Shown: positions 1 to 9,187, counted from the first letter of the stretch. The stretch: 64,000 nt of DNA from Maricurvus nonylphenolicus (GCF_042854845.1 NZ_AP031498.1:1860001-1924000); one strand, 5' to 3'. A program made the numbers and translations. Notes: generated by a model not told the origin, from the sequence alone.

Positions 1-444
1 AAAGACATAAATGGTTTTACGCCTGAAGCCATGGTTTTGCTGGAATCCTACTCGTGGCCAGGTAATATCAGGCAGCTGGAAAACTTTATTCACAGTATGG
101 TCGCGCTCAGTTCAGAAACGCTTATTTCAGATACTCTGTGTCAGCAGGGATTGGATCAGTTCAGTGATCTAACCCCGGAATCTTCAGCATCCGTTGTAAC
201 AGTGCCTGTTGAAGTAGAAGCTACATCACCTATAGCAGAGGCTGTTCCCACCGCAGTGATAAAATCAGAAAGCGTTAGCGCTCCCAAGATTAAACCTCTG
301 CGTGATGTTGAGCGGGAAACCATCGAACAAGCCATTGACCACTGTGACGGTAATATTCCCAAAGCGGCTGCGTTGCTGGAGGTGAGCCCGTCAACGATTT
401 ACCGCAAGATGCAAGCATGGGAATCTCAAGTCTCCGATAAATAA
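1..444 (+). CDS. Sigma-54-dependent response regulator/activator, C-terminal part
   Basis: Partial gene: the frame is open from base 1 and ends at TAA 442-444, leaving 147 codons. The first residues hold the end of an AAA+ sigma-54 activator core, with the typical motif SWPGNIRQLEN (family form WPGNVRELEN). After a low-complexity Val/Ser/Pro/Glu linker comes a Fis-type helix-turn-helix (about residues 107-142, ending PSTIYRKMQAW). Such proteins bind upstream enhancer sites and remodel RpoN-holoenzyme. The gene converges on the leftward alginate/secretion run. Sigma-54-type promoters and repeated palindromes in the alginate intergenic regions make it the natural candidate regulator, as AlgB is in Pseudomonas; that link is inference. 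The N-terminal receiver or sensor domain lies outside the window. Confidence 0.9.
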   Translation, partial: KDINGFTPEAMVLLESYSWPGNIRQLENFIHSMVALSSETLISDTLCQQGLDQFSDLTPESSASVVTVPVEVEATSPIAEAVPTAVIKSESVSAPKIKPLRDVERETIEQAIDHCDGNIPKAAALLEVSPSTIYRKMQAWESQVSDK

Positions 445-462
445 CCGCTCTACACCTTTTTA

Positions 463-975
463 TCAACTGGCGACTTTTGGGGCCTTATGGCCAAGCTTGT
501 TAAGCAGGTGATCAATGGCTGTATTCACAGCTGCAAATTGTGGGATAAGATCAGTGGCCAGTTCATCGGTTATGCCACCGGATCCCTGGAGTGCAACGAC
601 CGGTTTTTGTTGGTTGAGTAGTCTGTTCATCAGTTTTTCGGTCCCGGGGCCGCCACCGATCATAATACCGGCATCGGCCTTTTGAGCGAGCAGCTGATGT
701 TTAACATCTTGGGATTGGCAGCGCGTTACACTATCCAACGTATAATTTATCCAGGTAAGTTGGCTGGGGTCCAGTACTGCACAGGCCCTGCCACCCAAAC
801 CACTAGCGGCAACAAGGGCGTGATGAAATGTACCTTTGGTATTACCGACAGCGAGGCCCAGACCTCGTCGAGCAAGCTGTCTTCCCACCTGAATAGCAAA
901 GACCACATTGTTGATGGGGCAGTGTTTGGCAAAGCCGAGCAGGGCAATATATTGTGTGTTTGCGTGTGTATGCAT
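463..975 (-). CDS. SLOG/LOG-like Rossmann-fold protein (TIGR00725-type)
   Basis: 170 residues. The motif GGGPGTEKLMNRLL near residue 103 and the early GFAKHCPINN and AVGNTKGTFHHALVAA segments fit the SLOG superfamily (lysine-decarboxylase-like, LOG and TIGR00725 proteins), which binds nucleotides or nucleotide-derived ligands. The canonical LOG catalytic motif PGGxGTxxE is altered to GGGPGTEK, so phosphoribohydrolase activity is not assured. Its ATG overlaps the stop of the upstream HlyD gene by one base (TAATG), which indicates translational coupling and places it last in the leftward secretion/alginate run. Its role there is unknown. It ends 18 bases from the convergent sigma-54 activator. 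Confidence 0.6.
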   Translation of the reverse strand: MHTHANTQYIALLGFAKHCPINNVVFAIQVGRQLARRGLGLAVGNTKGTFHHALVAASGLGGRACAVLDPSQLTWINYTLDSVTRCQSQDVKHQLLAQKADAGIMIGGGPGTEKLMNRLLNQQKPVVALQGSGGITDELATDLIPQFAAVNTAIDHLLNKLGHKAPKVAS

Positions 976-2282
976 TATGAATTCCCCTCTCGTAATGAGC
1001 GTTCAGAATAGGTTCGCAAACTGCCTAGTAAATAGTCCATCAGGGTTCGTGTGCCGTTGTGGATAATGGCTTCTGCGGGCATGCCTGGGTAAAGTGCCAA
1101 TTGCGGCTGTTGTGCCAGGGCATGTTTATCTATCGCTAGCGTTAAGGTGTAATAACGGATGCCACGTTCATCTACCAAGGTATCGGGCGATAAGCTAATG
1201 ATGTTGGCATCGACCAATGGAGTATGACGGGCATTATAGGCGCTGAGGCGAATCTGAGCCGTGTTGTTGTGGTTGATGTTTTCGATGTCTTCCGGTTTTA
1301 CTTTGGCTTCGACAATAAGTTCTGCATGCGCAGGAATAATTTCCATTAACATCATATCGGGTTCGATCGTGCTACCGACGGCGTTGATGCGTAATTGGCT
1401 GATGCGTCCAGCGATAGGGGCCTGGATACGGGTGCGTTGTAAACGACTGTCCAGTAACGTCAGTTCTTTTTGTAATCTGGCGCGTTGATTCAACAGCTGG
1501 CGGTAGTTGTCTATAGCTTTGAGGGTATATCTATCCTGCAAATGTTCTTGTTGCTGTTGTAACTCAATGACGTGGGTTTGCAGTTGATTAACTTCTGCTA
1601 AGGCATTGGTTCGCACCCGTTCGAGCATAATGGCATTGGCATGAACTTTATTGTGTTGGCTTTGTGAGACAAAATCCTTTTTTGATAGTGCCGCAAATGC
1701 TTTGACATCGGTATTCACCAACTCCAACTGCTTGTGTATGTTTTTCAGTTCCTGTTGTTTCCCCTCAATTTGTTGCGAGGCTTGTTGCTGCTGTAAGGAC
1801 AGAATATGTTGTTGATTGGCCAACTCTTGTCGATGGGCTAACCAGGTTTTTTCTGCGATGGTTATGGCTTGCGGGGTGTTGAGTGTATTGGCTAAAGACC
1901 TGAGATCATCGCTAATCGTTAACGCATCGGTTTCAGTGATGATAGCTTGATTGCGTGTTAACTCCAGGCTGGTCACTAACAATTCTTCCATGGTTGAGCG
2001 TTTGACTGCCAGCAGGTCTTTGGTATCCAGCTGAATCAGTATTTGTCCCTGTTCTACATAGTCTCCGTTCTCAACCAGCACCGATTCAACAACACCGCGA
2101 TCATGATGTTGCAACGTTTGGCGCGTCCCCTCAGTCCTAATATGTCCTGGGGCTAGGGTAGCACTGGAAATAGGGGCGAAATGTGACCAACCCGCTATGG
2201 CCAGGATACCGATGACGAGAATCAATAATGTCCGCTGAAGAAGCTTTTGGAAATCCAGTGTAAATTGGTTTTCGTATTTCAT
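975..2282 (-). CDS. HlyD-family type I secretion periplasmic adaptor
   Basis: 435 residues. One N-terminal membrane segment (about 16-35, LLILVIGILAIAGWSHFAP) is followed by a biotinyl-lipoyl-like half (VVESVLVENGDYVEQGQILIQLD), long Gln-rich coiled-coil hairpins (about 140-280) and the second lipoyl half (RIQAPIAGRISQLRINAVG). This is the membrane-fusion partner that links an inner-membrane ABC exporter to a TolC-type outer-membrane channel. The start overlaps the ABC gene stop by four bases, so the two are one transcription unit. No TolC homologue is in the window. The expected cargo is the neighbouring RTX protein. Recognition as HlyD/PrtE family is confident; substrate assignment is by context. 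Confidence 0.9.
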   Translation of the reverse strand: MKYENQFTLDFQKLLQRTLLILVIGILAIAGWSHFAPISSATLAPGHIRTEGTRQTLQHHDRGVVESVLVENGDYVEQGQILIQLDTKDLLAVKRSTMEELLVTSLELTRNQAIITETDALTISDDLRSLANTLNTPQAITIAEKTWLAHRQELANQQHILSLQQQQASQQIEGKQQELKNIHKQLELVNTDVKAFAALSKKDFVSQSQHNKVHANAIMLERVRTNALAEVNQLQTHVIELQQQQEHLQDRYTLKAIDNYRQLLNQRARLQKELTLLDSRLQRTRIQAPIAGRISQLRINAVGSTIEPDMMLMEIIPAHAELIVEAKVKPEDIENINHNNTAQIRLSAYNARHTPLVDANIISLSPDTLVDERGIRYYTLTLAIDKHALAQQPQLALYPGMPAEAIIHNGTRTLMDYLLGSLRTYSERSLREGNS

Positions 2283-4024
2283 GACAATTCTCCTCGCAGT
2301 GTATGTAGGTTATGTATGGGATGAACGCGATTGTTTGTTAGAGACAGGCCTTGAGGTGGGCCAAAAAACGCGGGTAAGCCGTTATCCATTAACAGGATTT
2401 TGTCACTGCCTTCAATGATGGATTTACGTTGCGTTACACTGATAACCGTTGTGCCTCGGTTTTGCATTTCCTGAAATAGTTGCTGAAGTTTATTGAGCCC
2501 GTCATTGTCGAGGAGGTTGTCCACTTCGTCCAAAAACAAGTATTTAGGCTGAAAGAACAGGGCGCGGGCAATGGCCAGTTTTTGCATAAAACTTTTACGG
2601 CAGGCTTTCGGTTCATCTTTGTTGATCGAGTCATAACCCGCTGATAGCGTTAAAATATCATCGTGAATACCCGCTTGTTGTGCGGCTCGTTCAATGCGAT
2701 TGCTGGTCGATGTTTGCAGATGGCTGATGTAATCCTTGATCGACAGAGTTAAGGGGGCAGAAGGTGATGCGGCATAGCCAATCTGATTATGTAGCCAGCG
2801 TCTGTCTAAATGATGAGACTGGAAGCCATCCAGATATACCGTCAGATCCGGCGTCGATGCTGCAATTCCATTGTTGGGGCTGCTGTTGTTCGCCGATATT
2901 CCCAACATGGCATGTAACAGACAAGATTTTCCTGAACCCGATGGGCCTATAATGGTAACATGCTCCCCTTTATTGATACGGATGTCGATAGGGCGGGTAT
3001 GTTGGTTGGCATTACCGACAATGCGCAGACTACCGTTTAAGGTTGCGGTCGGACGGTATTTATCATCTTGAACTTTGCCCAGCAGTGTTTTTATCTGTTG
3101 CAGAATCTGGTGCAGTTCAATTAATTCTCGCCAGTGGCCAATCAGTTGATCAAAGGGCATGAGACAGCGGCTGGCAATAATAATAGCGGCCAACAGTTGG
3201 CCTGCGGTAATTTGTTGCTGGATTAACAGCATGGCACCGACAGTCGGTACAGCAATTTGCGACAGCGTACGCAAGCTGTAAGACATTGACATGAGTGATT
3301 GCTGAGTGGTGTCTGATTGACTTAAACCCTGGGTTTGGTTATCCACAGCACGTTTAACACGCGCCAACCATAAATGGTGATACCCCATAATCAGTGCATT
3401 TCTGTATTCTTGCTGTAAGGCCTGACACTCACGTTGGGTTGTCTGTGCTGTCTGTGACAGATTGGGTTGCAGGCGTTTGAGGGTAAAATGACGCGCTACA
3501 GTGATAGCAATCAGTAGTCCATTAACGACGAGCATTGCCAGGCCCAGCAGAGGGTGCATCCAAAACATCACTAATAAAAAAACGGGAATAAACAGGGCAT
3601 CAGCCAAGCCTTGCAAGCTGGGTTGAGACAATAAATGTGATAGCTTTAACAGCACACCTGGGCTTGACTGAGATTTATCACTCTTCTTTGAGGGCGATAG
3701 ACTGTTCAAGGCCCAATCTTCCAGATTAAGCTGCTGAACACGATCCTGGATAAGATGGCTGAGAATACGCGGGATACGGCGGCGAACTGTATCCAGCGCA
3801 ATTCCCATAAGGCAAACCACGAGAGTGACTGTACATAACATCCACAGTGTCTCTTCACTTTTACTGTTAAGTACCCGATCAAAAATCTGCAAACTATAGA
3901 GTGGAACGGCAAGCAGCGTGAAATTGATCAATGTACTCAGGCTAATAATGCCCAAAGCAGAGACAAACAGTGCCTTGCGAATTACGCTCCAGGTATTGTG
4001 CTGTGTCTGTGTTAAGTCATTCAT
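2279..4024 (-). CDS. Type I secretion ABC permease/ATPase (PrtD-like) with degenerate ATPase motifs
   Basis: 581 residues: N-terminal membrane domain (helices from about residue 15 to 290) and C-terminal nucleotide-binding domain. Walker A is intact (GPSGSGKS, about 359-366), and Walker B with catalytic Glu is present (YLFLDE). Other conserved elements are altered. LSGGQ aligns with CRKSF ahead of MQKLAIARAL, the Q-loop reads IGYAASPSAPL instead of IGYLPQ, and the H-loop histidine is Gln (VISVTQRKS instead of ITHRPS). Length and layout match PrtD/LapB-like exporters. Position between the RTX gene and hlyD implies export of that RTX protein. The altered motifs leave it open whether it hydrolyses ATP efficiently or alone. 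Confidence 0.85.
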   Translation of the reverse strand: MNDLTQTQHNTWSVIRKALFVSALGIISLSTLINFTLLAVPLYSLQIFDRVLNSKSEETLWMLCTVTLVVCLMGIALDTVRRRIPRILSHLIQDRVQQLNLEDWALNSLSPSKKSDKSQSSPGVLLKLSHLLSQPSLQGLADALFIPVFLLVMFWMHPLLGLAMLVVNGLLIAITVARHFTLKRLQPNLSQTAQTTQRECQALQQEYRNALIMGYHHLWLARVKRAVDNQTQGLSQSDTTQQSLMSMSYSLRTLSQIAVPTVGAMLLIQQQITAGQLLAAIIIASRCLMPFDQLIGHWRELIELHQILQQIKTLLGKVQDDKYRPTATLNGSLRIVGNANQHTRPIDIRINKGEHVTIIGPSGSGKSCLLHAMLGISANNSSPNNGIAASTPDLTVYLDGFQSHHLDRRWLHNQIGYAASPSAPLTLSIKDYISHLQTSTSNRIERAAQQAGIHDDILTLSAGYDSINKDEPKACRKSFMQKLAIARALFFQPKYLFLDEVDNLLDNDGLNKLQQLFQEMQNRGTTVISVTQRKSIIEGSDKILLMDNGLPAFFGPPQGLSLTNNRVHPIHNLHTLRGELS

Positions 4025-4058
4025 GGTCTCGCCCCTGTATCATCACCTTTAATTGAGC

Positions 4059-6056
4059 TTAAGCGATTAGGTTAAAATCACTGAGGGATACATCAGTCAC
4101 GTGATAAAGCGTGGCAAACGTTTCAGCAGAATAGGTCTCTGCACTGCCATCCATATCAAACGCTAACAATGTATTGCCGTCGGTTTCCGTCACACTGATG
4201 AAATCCGCAATCTGGTTTTGATCAATGTTGAAATCAAAGTCCAGCCAATCATCCGTAACTGAGAAGTCCAGGATGCTGTCGACCGCATTGAGATCGGAAG
4301 TACGCCAGACGAAGATATCGGCACCATCACCGCCCGACAGGGTGTCAGCGCCTTTAAGGCCACGAATAGTGTCGTTACCATCACCACCGGTCAGTGTGTT
4401 TTCACGTAAATCGCCGCGCATCCAGTCGTTGTAGTCAGAACCTATCGCACTTTCTACGGCGTGCAATGTGTCGGAATCACCACCCGTGGTGCGTTTACCG
4501 TGAAGGTCGATACGAATAGATTCCGTCAGGGCAGAGTAATCAACCGTGTCATTACCACTACCGCCAACAATGTGATCTCGGCCAGCACCTGAGATGAAGA
4601 GATCATCACCGGAGCCACCATTAAGCTGGTCATTACCGGCTCCACCGTTAAGAATGTCGGCACCGTTTGCACCGATCAGGTGGTCATTACCGGATCCGCC
4701 GATTAACGTGTCATCTCCCGCGTTACCATACAGATGATCATTGCCAGTACCACCGTCAAGACTATCGTTGCCAGTGCCACCTTGCAGAGTGTCGTGACCA
4801 CTTTGTCCGAAAAGTGTGTCATCACCTGAGTTACCTTGCAGGGTATCTGAGCCGCTACCACCGTCGAGAGAGTCATCGCCATTTCCTCCTTTCAGAGTAT
4901 CTGTACCACTATCACCAAAGAGTGCATCGTTGCCGCTATTGCCGGACAGGGTGTCATTGCCGGTACCGCCTTCCAGATGATCATCGCCAAGGCCACCACT
5001 TAAGGTATCGTTACCGGAATCACCGTATATACTGTCGTTACCTGAACCACCCTTAATTTCATCCTGACCGTTGCCGCCGTAAGCGATATCATCACCGGAG
5101 CCACCAGAAATAAAATCCTGGCCACTATTGCCGTAGTGAATATCATCTCCCGCGCGACCGTAGAGCTCGTCATTACCGGTACCACCGTAGAGAATGTCAT
5201 CATCGGGTTTTGTACTCACACCCTGGCTGGGAGGGGTAGAGAGAAGACCACGAGCATTGGTACTGCCTATGTCGAGAGTGAAAACGGTATCGTCAAAATC
5301 CCGGTCGCCACCGTTGAACAGATCTTCAAACCCCAGGGTGATCTCACCTTTGTCGGTATTCAGTAAACCCACCGTATGATCGATACCATCGGGGTTAAGA
5401 TTAAACTCGTTTTGAGTTGGGCCTGCACTGGAGTGGTACTGATGGTAAACCAGTTGCTGTTCACTGCCGTCAGCATCGGTAAACAACAGGCCAGGGTTGG
5501 TACTGGTCTCGCTGGCCTGACTACCATCACTGTTACGAAATGCCAGACTGCCCGTATCGAAATCCATACCTGCATAGCCACCGTTATAGCTATAACCGTT
5601 GGCAATGATAAAGAAACCCACTTGTTCGCCGGCGGTTAATATCAGGCTGCTTTCACTCACACCACTGATCAGTTCACCACCCGAGCCCTGCAGGCTGGCA
5701 TTAGGAAAGTGCATGGTGACATCGTAGATGTTACCTTCGCTATCAATTTTATAACTGCCCAGGCTGTTACGATAACCGGCACTTTCACCTTCAAAAATGA
5801 TACGACCGGCATAATTTTCAGTAACGATCAAGTTGGAGAAATCGACAAAACTGGGGCCGCCACCGCCGTAAAGGATGTCATTACCTCTGTTGCCGTAAAG
5901 AACATCATTCCCGGTTCCGCCCCAGACTTCATCGTGACCGCTGTTGGCTGTAATTAAATCCTCGCCGCCGCGACCAGAGATCACTTCACTGGCGTTACCG
6001 CCATTGAGGACATCGTCATTGTTCGTACCAATTAAGGTTTGAATCGCTTTTGCCAT
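4059..6056 (-). CDS. RTX calcium-binding repeat protein with DUF4114 domain, predicted T1SS cargo
   Basis: 665 residues. A short block of GGxGxDxLx nonapeptides (about 18-67) is followed by a roughly 200-residue insert containing a DUF4114-type motif (LGFEDLFNGGDRDFDDTVF). Then comes a long block of some twenty RTX repeats (about 285-490) and another small block near 545-580 before a C-terminal secretion-signal-like tail. There is no signal peptide, as expected for type I export. It contains no recognisable mannuronan epimerase or lyase module, unlike Azotobacter AlgE proteins, so enzymatic action on alginate is not supported. A calcium-dependent matrix or adhesin role is inferred from its place between alg8 and the exporter genes. 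Confidence 0.85.
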   Translation of the reverse strand: MAKAIQTLIGTNNDDVLNGGNASEVISGRGGEDLITANSGHDEVWGGTGNDVLYGNRGNDILYGGGGPSFVDFSNLIVTENYAGRIIFEGESAGYRNSLGSYKIDSEGNIYDVTMHFPNASLQGSGGELISGVSESSLILTAGEQVGFFIIANGYSYNGGYAGMDFDTGSLAFRNSDGSQASETSTNPGLLFTDADGSEQQLVYHQYHSSAGPTQNEFNLNPDGIDHTVGLLNTDKGEITLGFEDLFNGGDRDFDDTVFTLDIGSTNARGLLSTPPSQGVSTKPDDDILYGGTGNDELYGRAGDDIHYGNSGQDFISGGSGDDIAYGGNGQDEIKGGSGNDSIYGDSGNDTLSGGLGDDHLEGGTGNDTLSGNSGNDALFGDSGTDTLKGGNGDDSLDGGSGSDTLQGNSGDDTLFGQSGHDTLQGGTGNDSLDGGTGNDHLYGNAGDDTLIGGSGNDHLIGANGADILNGGAGNDQLNGGSGDDLFISGAGRDHIVGGSGNDTVDYSALTESIRIDLHGKRTTGGDSDTLHAVESAIGSDYNDWMRGDLRENTLTGGDGNDTIRGLKGADTLSGGDGADIFVWRTSDLNAVDSILDFSVTDDWLDFDFNIDQNQIADFISVTETDGNTLLAFDMDGSAETYSAETFATLYHVTDVSLSDFNLIA

Positions 6057-6125
6057 AATGTTTACCTCTTATTTACCACTTAGTTACATCAGTTAAATTG
6101 CTGCTATTACTCATTAATAAAAGGA

Positions 6126-7745
6126 TCAAAAATAAAACGAGAAGTTTGGAAGAGTAACCAGCGATGTGTAAAACAGTGTCGATAGAATCAGCGCTGTAAC
6201 CCACACAGCGGTCATATAGGCAGCCATCAGGTTACGTAAACGATCAGCCAGCGAATCCCCCAAGCCGGCTGATTGGTTACCTCGGTTAGTCCAACGTTGC
6301 TTGGATAAACGGGCCAGGCAGTAAACTTTTACCGCCGCGTTTAACAGCTGATTGATATACAAAATGAAAGGCCACTCAATGTGCACTGTTGAGCTGTAAC
6401 GAAACAGGAATAAAGACAGTGCCATGCGAGATACTGCAATCCAAATCAGATAAGCCACAATGTAAGTGCTGTCTTTAATAATGGTTGCACTGACCGCGAC
6501 AATGGGGCTAACCAACATGGTCCACATGGCTATACGTTGATCCATCACGCACCACCAAATGAAGTAGCCAATTTTGTTGGGACCTAATTGCAGGGCTCGG
6601 GTACCGTTGCGCAGCATATTGCCTGACCAGCGACGGAAATTTTGCGTCATACGCTCAAACCCGGATCCTTCTACTTCTTCAATGGTGTACACCAGTGCAT
6701 CGGGCACATAGAGCATCTTGGCGTCCTGGGTCAGCATGTAGTACCAGGTACTTTTGTCATCACCTGACAGAAAGCGGAATTTCCCCCACAGCCAATGCTC
6801 CAGGTGATCGGCTTCCAACATGCGAATAAATTTGTATTGGGTGAGGTGATTAGCGCGAAACACCGACATACGTCCGGTCAGGGTTAATACCTTGTTGGAC
6901 ATGGCATGGGATTGCATGGCAATACGGCGCTGGGAAAAACGCATAATCAGCCAGGATTGCACCCACTTGGGACCGTAACAAATAACTTCCTCATCAGTGG
7001 TTACGGCTTGAAGTTCTTCATCGGCGGCAAACAAGGGGCAGCAGCGGCGCAGAATTCCGGGTTCCAGTACCGCGTCACCATCCATAAAGACAATCAGATC
7101 ATCCTTGTGAATACCACGGCGCGACATGGCACGCAGCACCAGGCCAATAGCCATACGCTTGCCGGGGACGTTTTGGCGAATCATGACAAACTCAAGGGGC
7201 AGGTCCGTGGCGTGCTGACGCAAATAATCCATCATGATATTTTCGTCGTAGGAATCGCCTGAACCCAGCCATAGGGTGGTAGGAATACCTGATTCACGCA
7301 CTTCGCGGCAGATACTCTGGATAACCAGTTCTGTGGTATCACGGCGTTCCATAAAGGTAGTCATCATGAAATGCGCATGACGTGGACGCCAACCGGCTTG
7401 CCAGCGTTGTTCGGCAGCAGCACGGGTTTTAGGAAAACGCGAGTGCTGGTAAATTTCAGAGCGAACAACATGAACAAACCACCAGGCATATCGCCAGATA
7501 CCCAAGCCTCCCAGGGTGATAGTGATCACCTTAAGTTCTGGGTCCCATATGGTATTAGGAATATACATCACCAACAGAAAACAACTGCACAGATAAAAAG
7601 CGACTTGTATTTTTACCAGTAAATTCCACTTTTTCGGCTTGTCGTAGTATCGCTCGCCGCTCTTTAACGCACTGTATTCACGGGTTGAATTAACGGTTTT
7701 ATGGATGTCAGATTTTTCTGGCCAGGTAACCATTTGCGGGATCAT
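6126..7745 (-). CDS. alg8: Alginate polymerase glycosyltransferase Alg8
   Basis: 539 residues, a GT2-type processive synthase that polymerises GDP-mannuronate at the inner membrane. Two membrane segments lie near residues 45-90 and several more after about 385. The cytoplasmic domain shows VFMDGDAVLEPG (DxD metal/nucleotide site), FLSGDDKSTWYY (second acidic site with DDK, as in Pseudomonas Alg8) and QNFRRWSGNMLRNG (Q/RxxRW-like acceptor motif). It is slightly longer than the Pseudomonas protein because of an N-terminal extension. Its ATG overlaps the alg44 stop by four bases (ATGA), so the c-di-GMP receptor and the synthase are co-translated. It is followed 69 bases later by the RTX gene on the same strand. 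Confidence 0.92.
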   Translation of the reverse strand: MIPQMVTWPEKSDIHKTVNSTREYSALKSGERYYDKPKKWNLLVKIQVAFYLCSCFLLVMYIPNTIWDPELKVITITLGGLGIWRYAWWFVHVVRSEIYQHSRFPKTRAAAEQRWQAGWRPRHAHFMMTTFMERRDTTELVIQSICREVRESGIPTTLWLGSGDSYDENIMMDYLRQHATDLPLEFVMIRQNVPGKRMAIGLVLRAMSRRGIHKDDLIVFMDGDAVLEPGILRRCCPLFAADEELQAVTTDEEVICYGPKWVQSWLIMRFSQRRIAMQSHAMSNKVLTLTGRMSVFRANHLTQYKFIRMLEADHLEHWLWGKFRFLSGDDKSTWYYMLTQDAKMLYVPDALVYTIEEVEGSGFERMTQNFRRWSGNMLRNGTRALQLGPNKIGYFIWWCVMDQRIAMWTMLVSPIVAVSATIIKDSTYIVAYLIWIAVSRMALSLFLFRYSSTVHIEWPFILYINQLLNAAVKVYCLARLSKQRWTNRGNQSAGLGDSLADRLRNLMAAYMTAVWVTALILSTLFYTSLVTLPNFSFYF

Positions 7746-9136
7746 AGGGTTTCTCCCACAGTTGCATCCAAATATTCACTGCTGGTTAGCTGCTGTAATT
7801 CAGCCATTTCACCTTGGCGGCGTTTAGCGATAAAGCGGGTAACGGCACGGCTTACCGGAGTAACCGGGAACACGACTTCCACGGGTAAACCAGAGCGGAA
7901 ATTGACATCGCCAGGCAAGCGATTAACTTCAATTTCTACCAACACGTTTCGACCCGATGTATCCACTGGACGGTAGCTGACAGCTTGGTTAAGCAAGCCG
8001 TTAGCATCGGGCTTGATTTTAATCACTCGTCCCATAAACAATTGATCGTGATGTGTGATTTTAATTTGTGCGGGCAAATTAAGTGTGACCGGCCTGGCTT
8101 CTTCTACGGTTAAAAACGCATGTATTTTGGGCGTTTGGTTACGCTCAAAGACAGCAATGGTTTCACCACGCTTGACCAAAGCGCCTTTGTGACGATAGAG
8201 GTTGACCAGCTTGCCTTTGCCTGGGGAAACAATGGACAGGTTATCCCGGTAGTCATACAGGTTAACCAGGCTTTGCATGGCCAGTGAGATTTCTTTTTGT
8301 ACCAAATCAATATCGATCTGATACAGGCGTGCTTCTTTACTGGCAGCAGAGCCTGAAGTTTCAATAGCAAGTACCTGACGTTGACGTAACGCTTCCAGTT
8401 CCAGTTTTTTCTGCTCAACAAAGATTTTCGATTCATCGATACGATTTTTTAAATCCGGTGATTCAATGGAAAGCATGGTTTGGCCTTCCAGGATAGGTTC
8501 ATCAACTGCGATATTAACGTCGCGGATACGGCCGTCGACCAGAGAGACAATAGGCTCTACCGGTGCATTGGTTACAGCGCTGTTCACACGCAGACTCAAA
8601 AAGTTGTCATAAACGGTGATGGTGGCCAGAGAGAAGAGCACGAGGCCAATAAAAAGATAAACCAGCGACATGGTGATTAAACGCACCGGCAAACGTTGCG
8701 TAGGAACTTCTTCCATTGGGCTTGGATCCGGTTTGGTAGATACCGGCGTCACAGGTGAATCAATCCGTAAAATCGTATCCTGAATAGGCGTCATTGAACC
8801 GCGAACCAGCTGTTCAACGAAATGGCTCATCAGTTCGGTTTGACGTTCATCCAAGGTCACAAACTTGGCTGCCATGGTGTGGTTTTCTTCGTCCACACGG
8901 ACAACTTCAATATCAATGGCAAAACCGATATCAAAGCCCTGGAATGGCAGTTCAAACTTGCAGCTAAGACTCTTACCGGAATTTACCTCAGTAATGTCTC
9001 TGTCCCAGTCTGCTACGCAGAAGCCTCCCAGACTCCAGTCTTGCGCCGCATAGTCTCGGCCATCGATCTGCAAGTGCAGCGGGGTATGAACCCGATGATG
9101 TAGTCGCTGACATGCTTTTTCGCGAGTGATTTTCAT
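7742..9136 (-). CDS. alg44: Alginate co-polymerase Alg44, PilZ c-di-GMP receptor
   Basis: 464 residues. An N-terminal PilZ domain (about 1-115) has both ligand motifs: RLHHR at 11-15 (RxxxR) and DWSLGG at 33-38 (D/NxSxxG). So c-di-GMP binding is expected. A membrane segment lies near 160-180 (SLVYLFIGLVLFSLATITVY), then a periplasmic HlyD-like region with coiled coil (about 185-400). In Pseudomonas, Alg44 turns on Alg8 when c-di-GMP binds, and the same role is inferred here. It is first gene of the leftward run, and a sigma-54-type promoter sits 36 bases upstream of its ATG (9172-9187). Confidence 0.92.
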   Translation of the reverse strand: MKITREKACQRLHHRVHTPLHLQIDGRDYAAQDWSLGGFCVADWDRDITEVNSGKSLSCKFELPFQGFDIGFAIDIEVVRVDEENHTMAAKFVTLDERQTELMSHFVEQLVRGSMTPIQDTILRIDSPVTPVSTKPDPSPMEEVPTQRLPVRLITMSLVYLFIGLVLFSLATITVYDNFLSLRVNSAVTNAPVEPIVSLVDGRIRDVNIAVDEPILEGQTMLSIESPDLKNRIDESKIFVEQKKLELEALRQRQVLAIETSGSAASKEARLYQIDIDLVQKEISLAMQSLVNLYDYRDNLSIVSPGKGKLVNLYRHKGALVKRGETIAVFERNQTPKIHAFLTVEEARPVTLNLPAQIKITHHDQLFMGRVIKIKPDANGLLNQAVSYRPVDTSGRNVLVEIEVNRLPGDVNFRSGLPVEVVFPVTPVSRAVTRFIAKRRQGEMAELQQLTSSEYLDATVGETL

Positions 9137-9171
9137 GATTCGCCCTTTCTGATCATGCTTTTCAGGTAAGG

Positions 9172-9187
9172 GGCAAAAACTAAGCCA
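9172..9187 (-). promoter_or_regulatory. Sigma-54 (-24/-12) promoter for alg44-alg8 run
   Basis: Read on the minus strand the site is TGGCTTAGTTTTTGCC. It has GG and GC dinucleotides at exact sigma-54 spacing (consensus TGGCACGNNNNTTGCW). It lies 36 bases upstream of the alg44 ATG and shares TGGCTTAG with the divergent promoter at 9428-9443. Confidence 0.7.

Noticed and set aside
4667..5056. Open frame opposite the RTX repeats giving a His/Tyr/Arg-rich protein
   Set aside because: A mirror of the nonapeptide repeats on the other strand; low-complexity composition follows from repeat codons.
4059..6056. Mannuronan C5-epimerase of Azotobacter AlgE type
   Set aside because: RTX repeats are present, but no parallel beta-helix A-module motif is visible; only DUF4114 and repeats.
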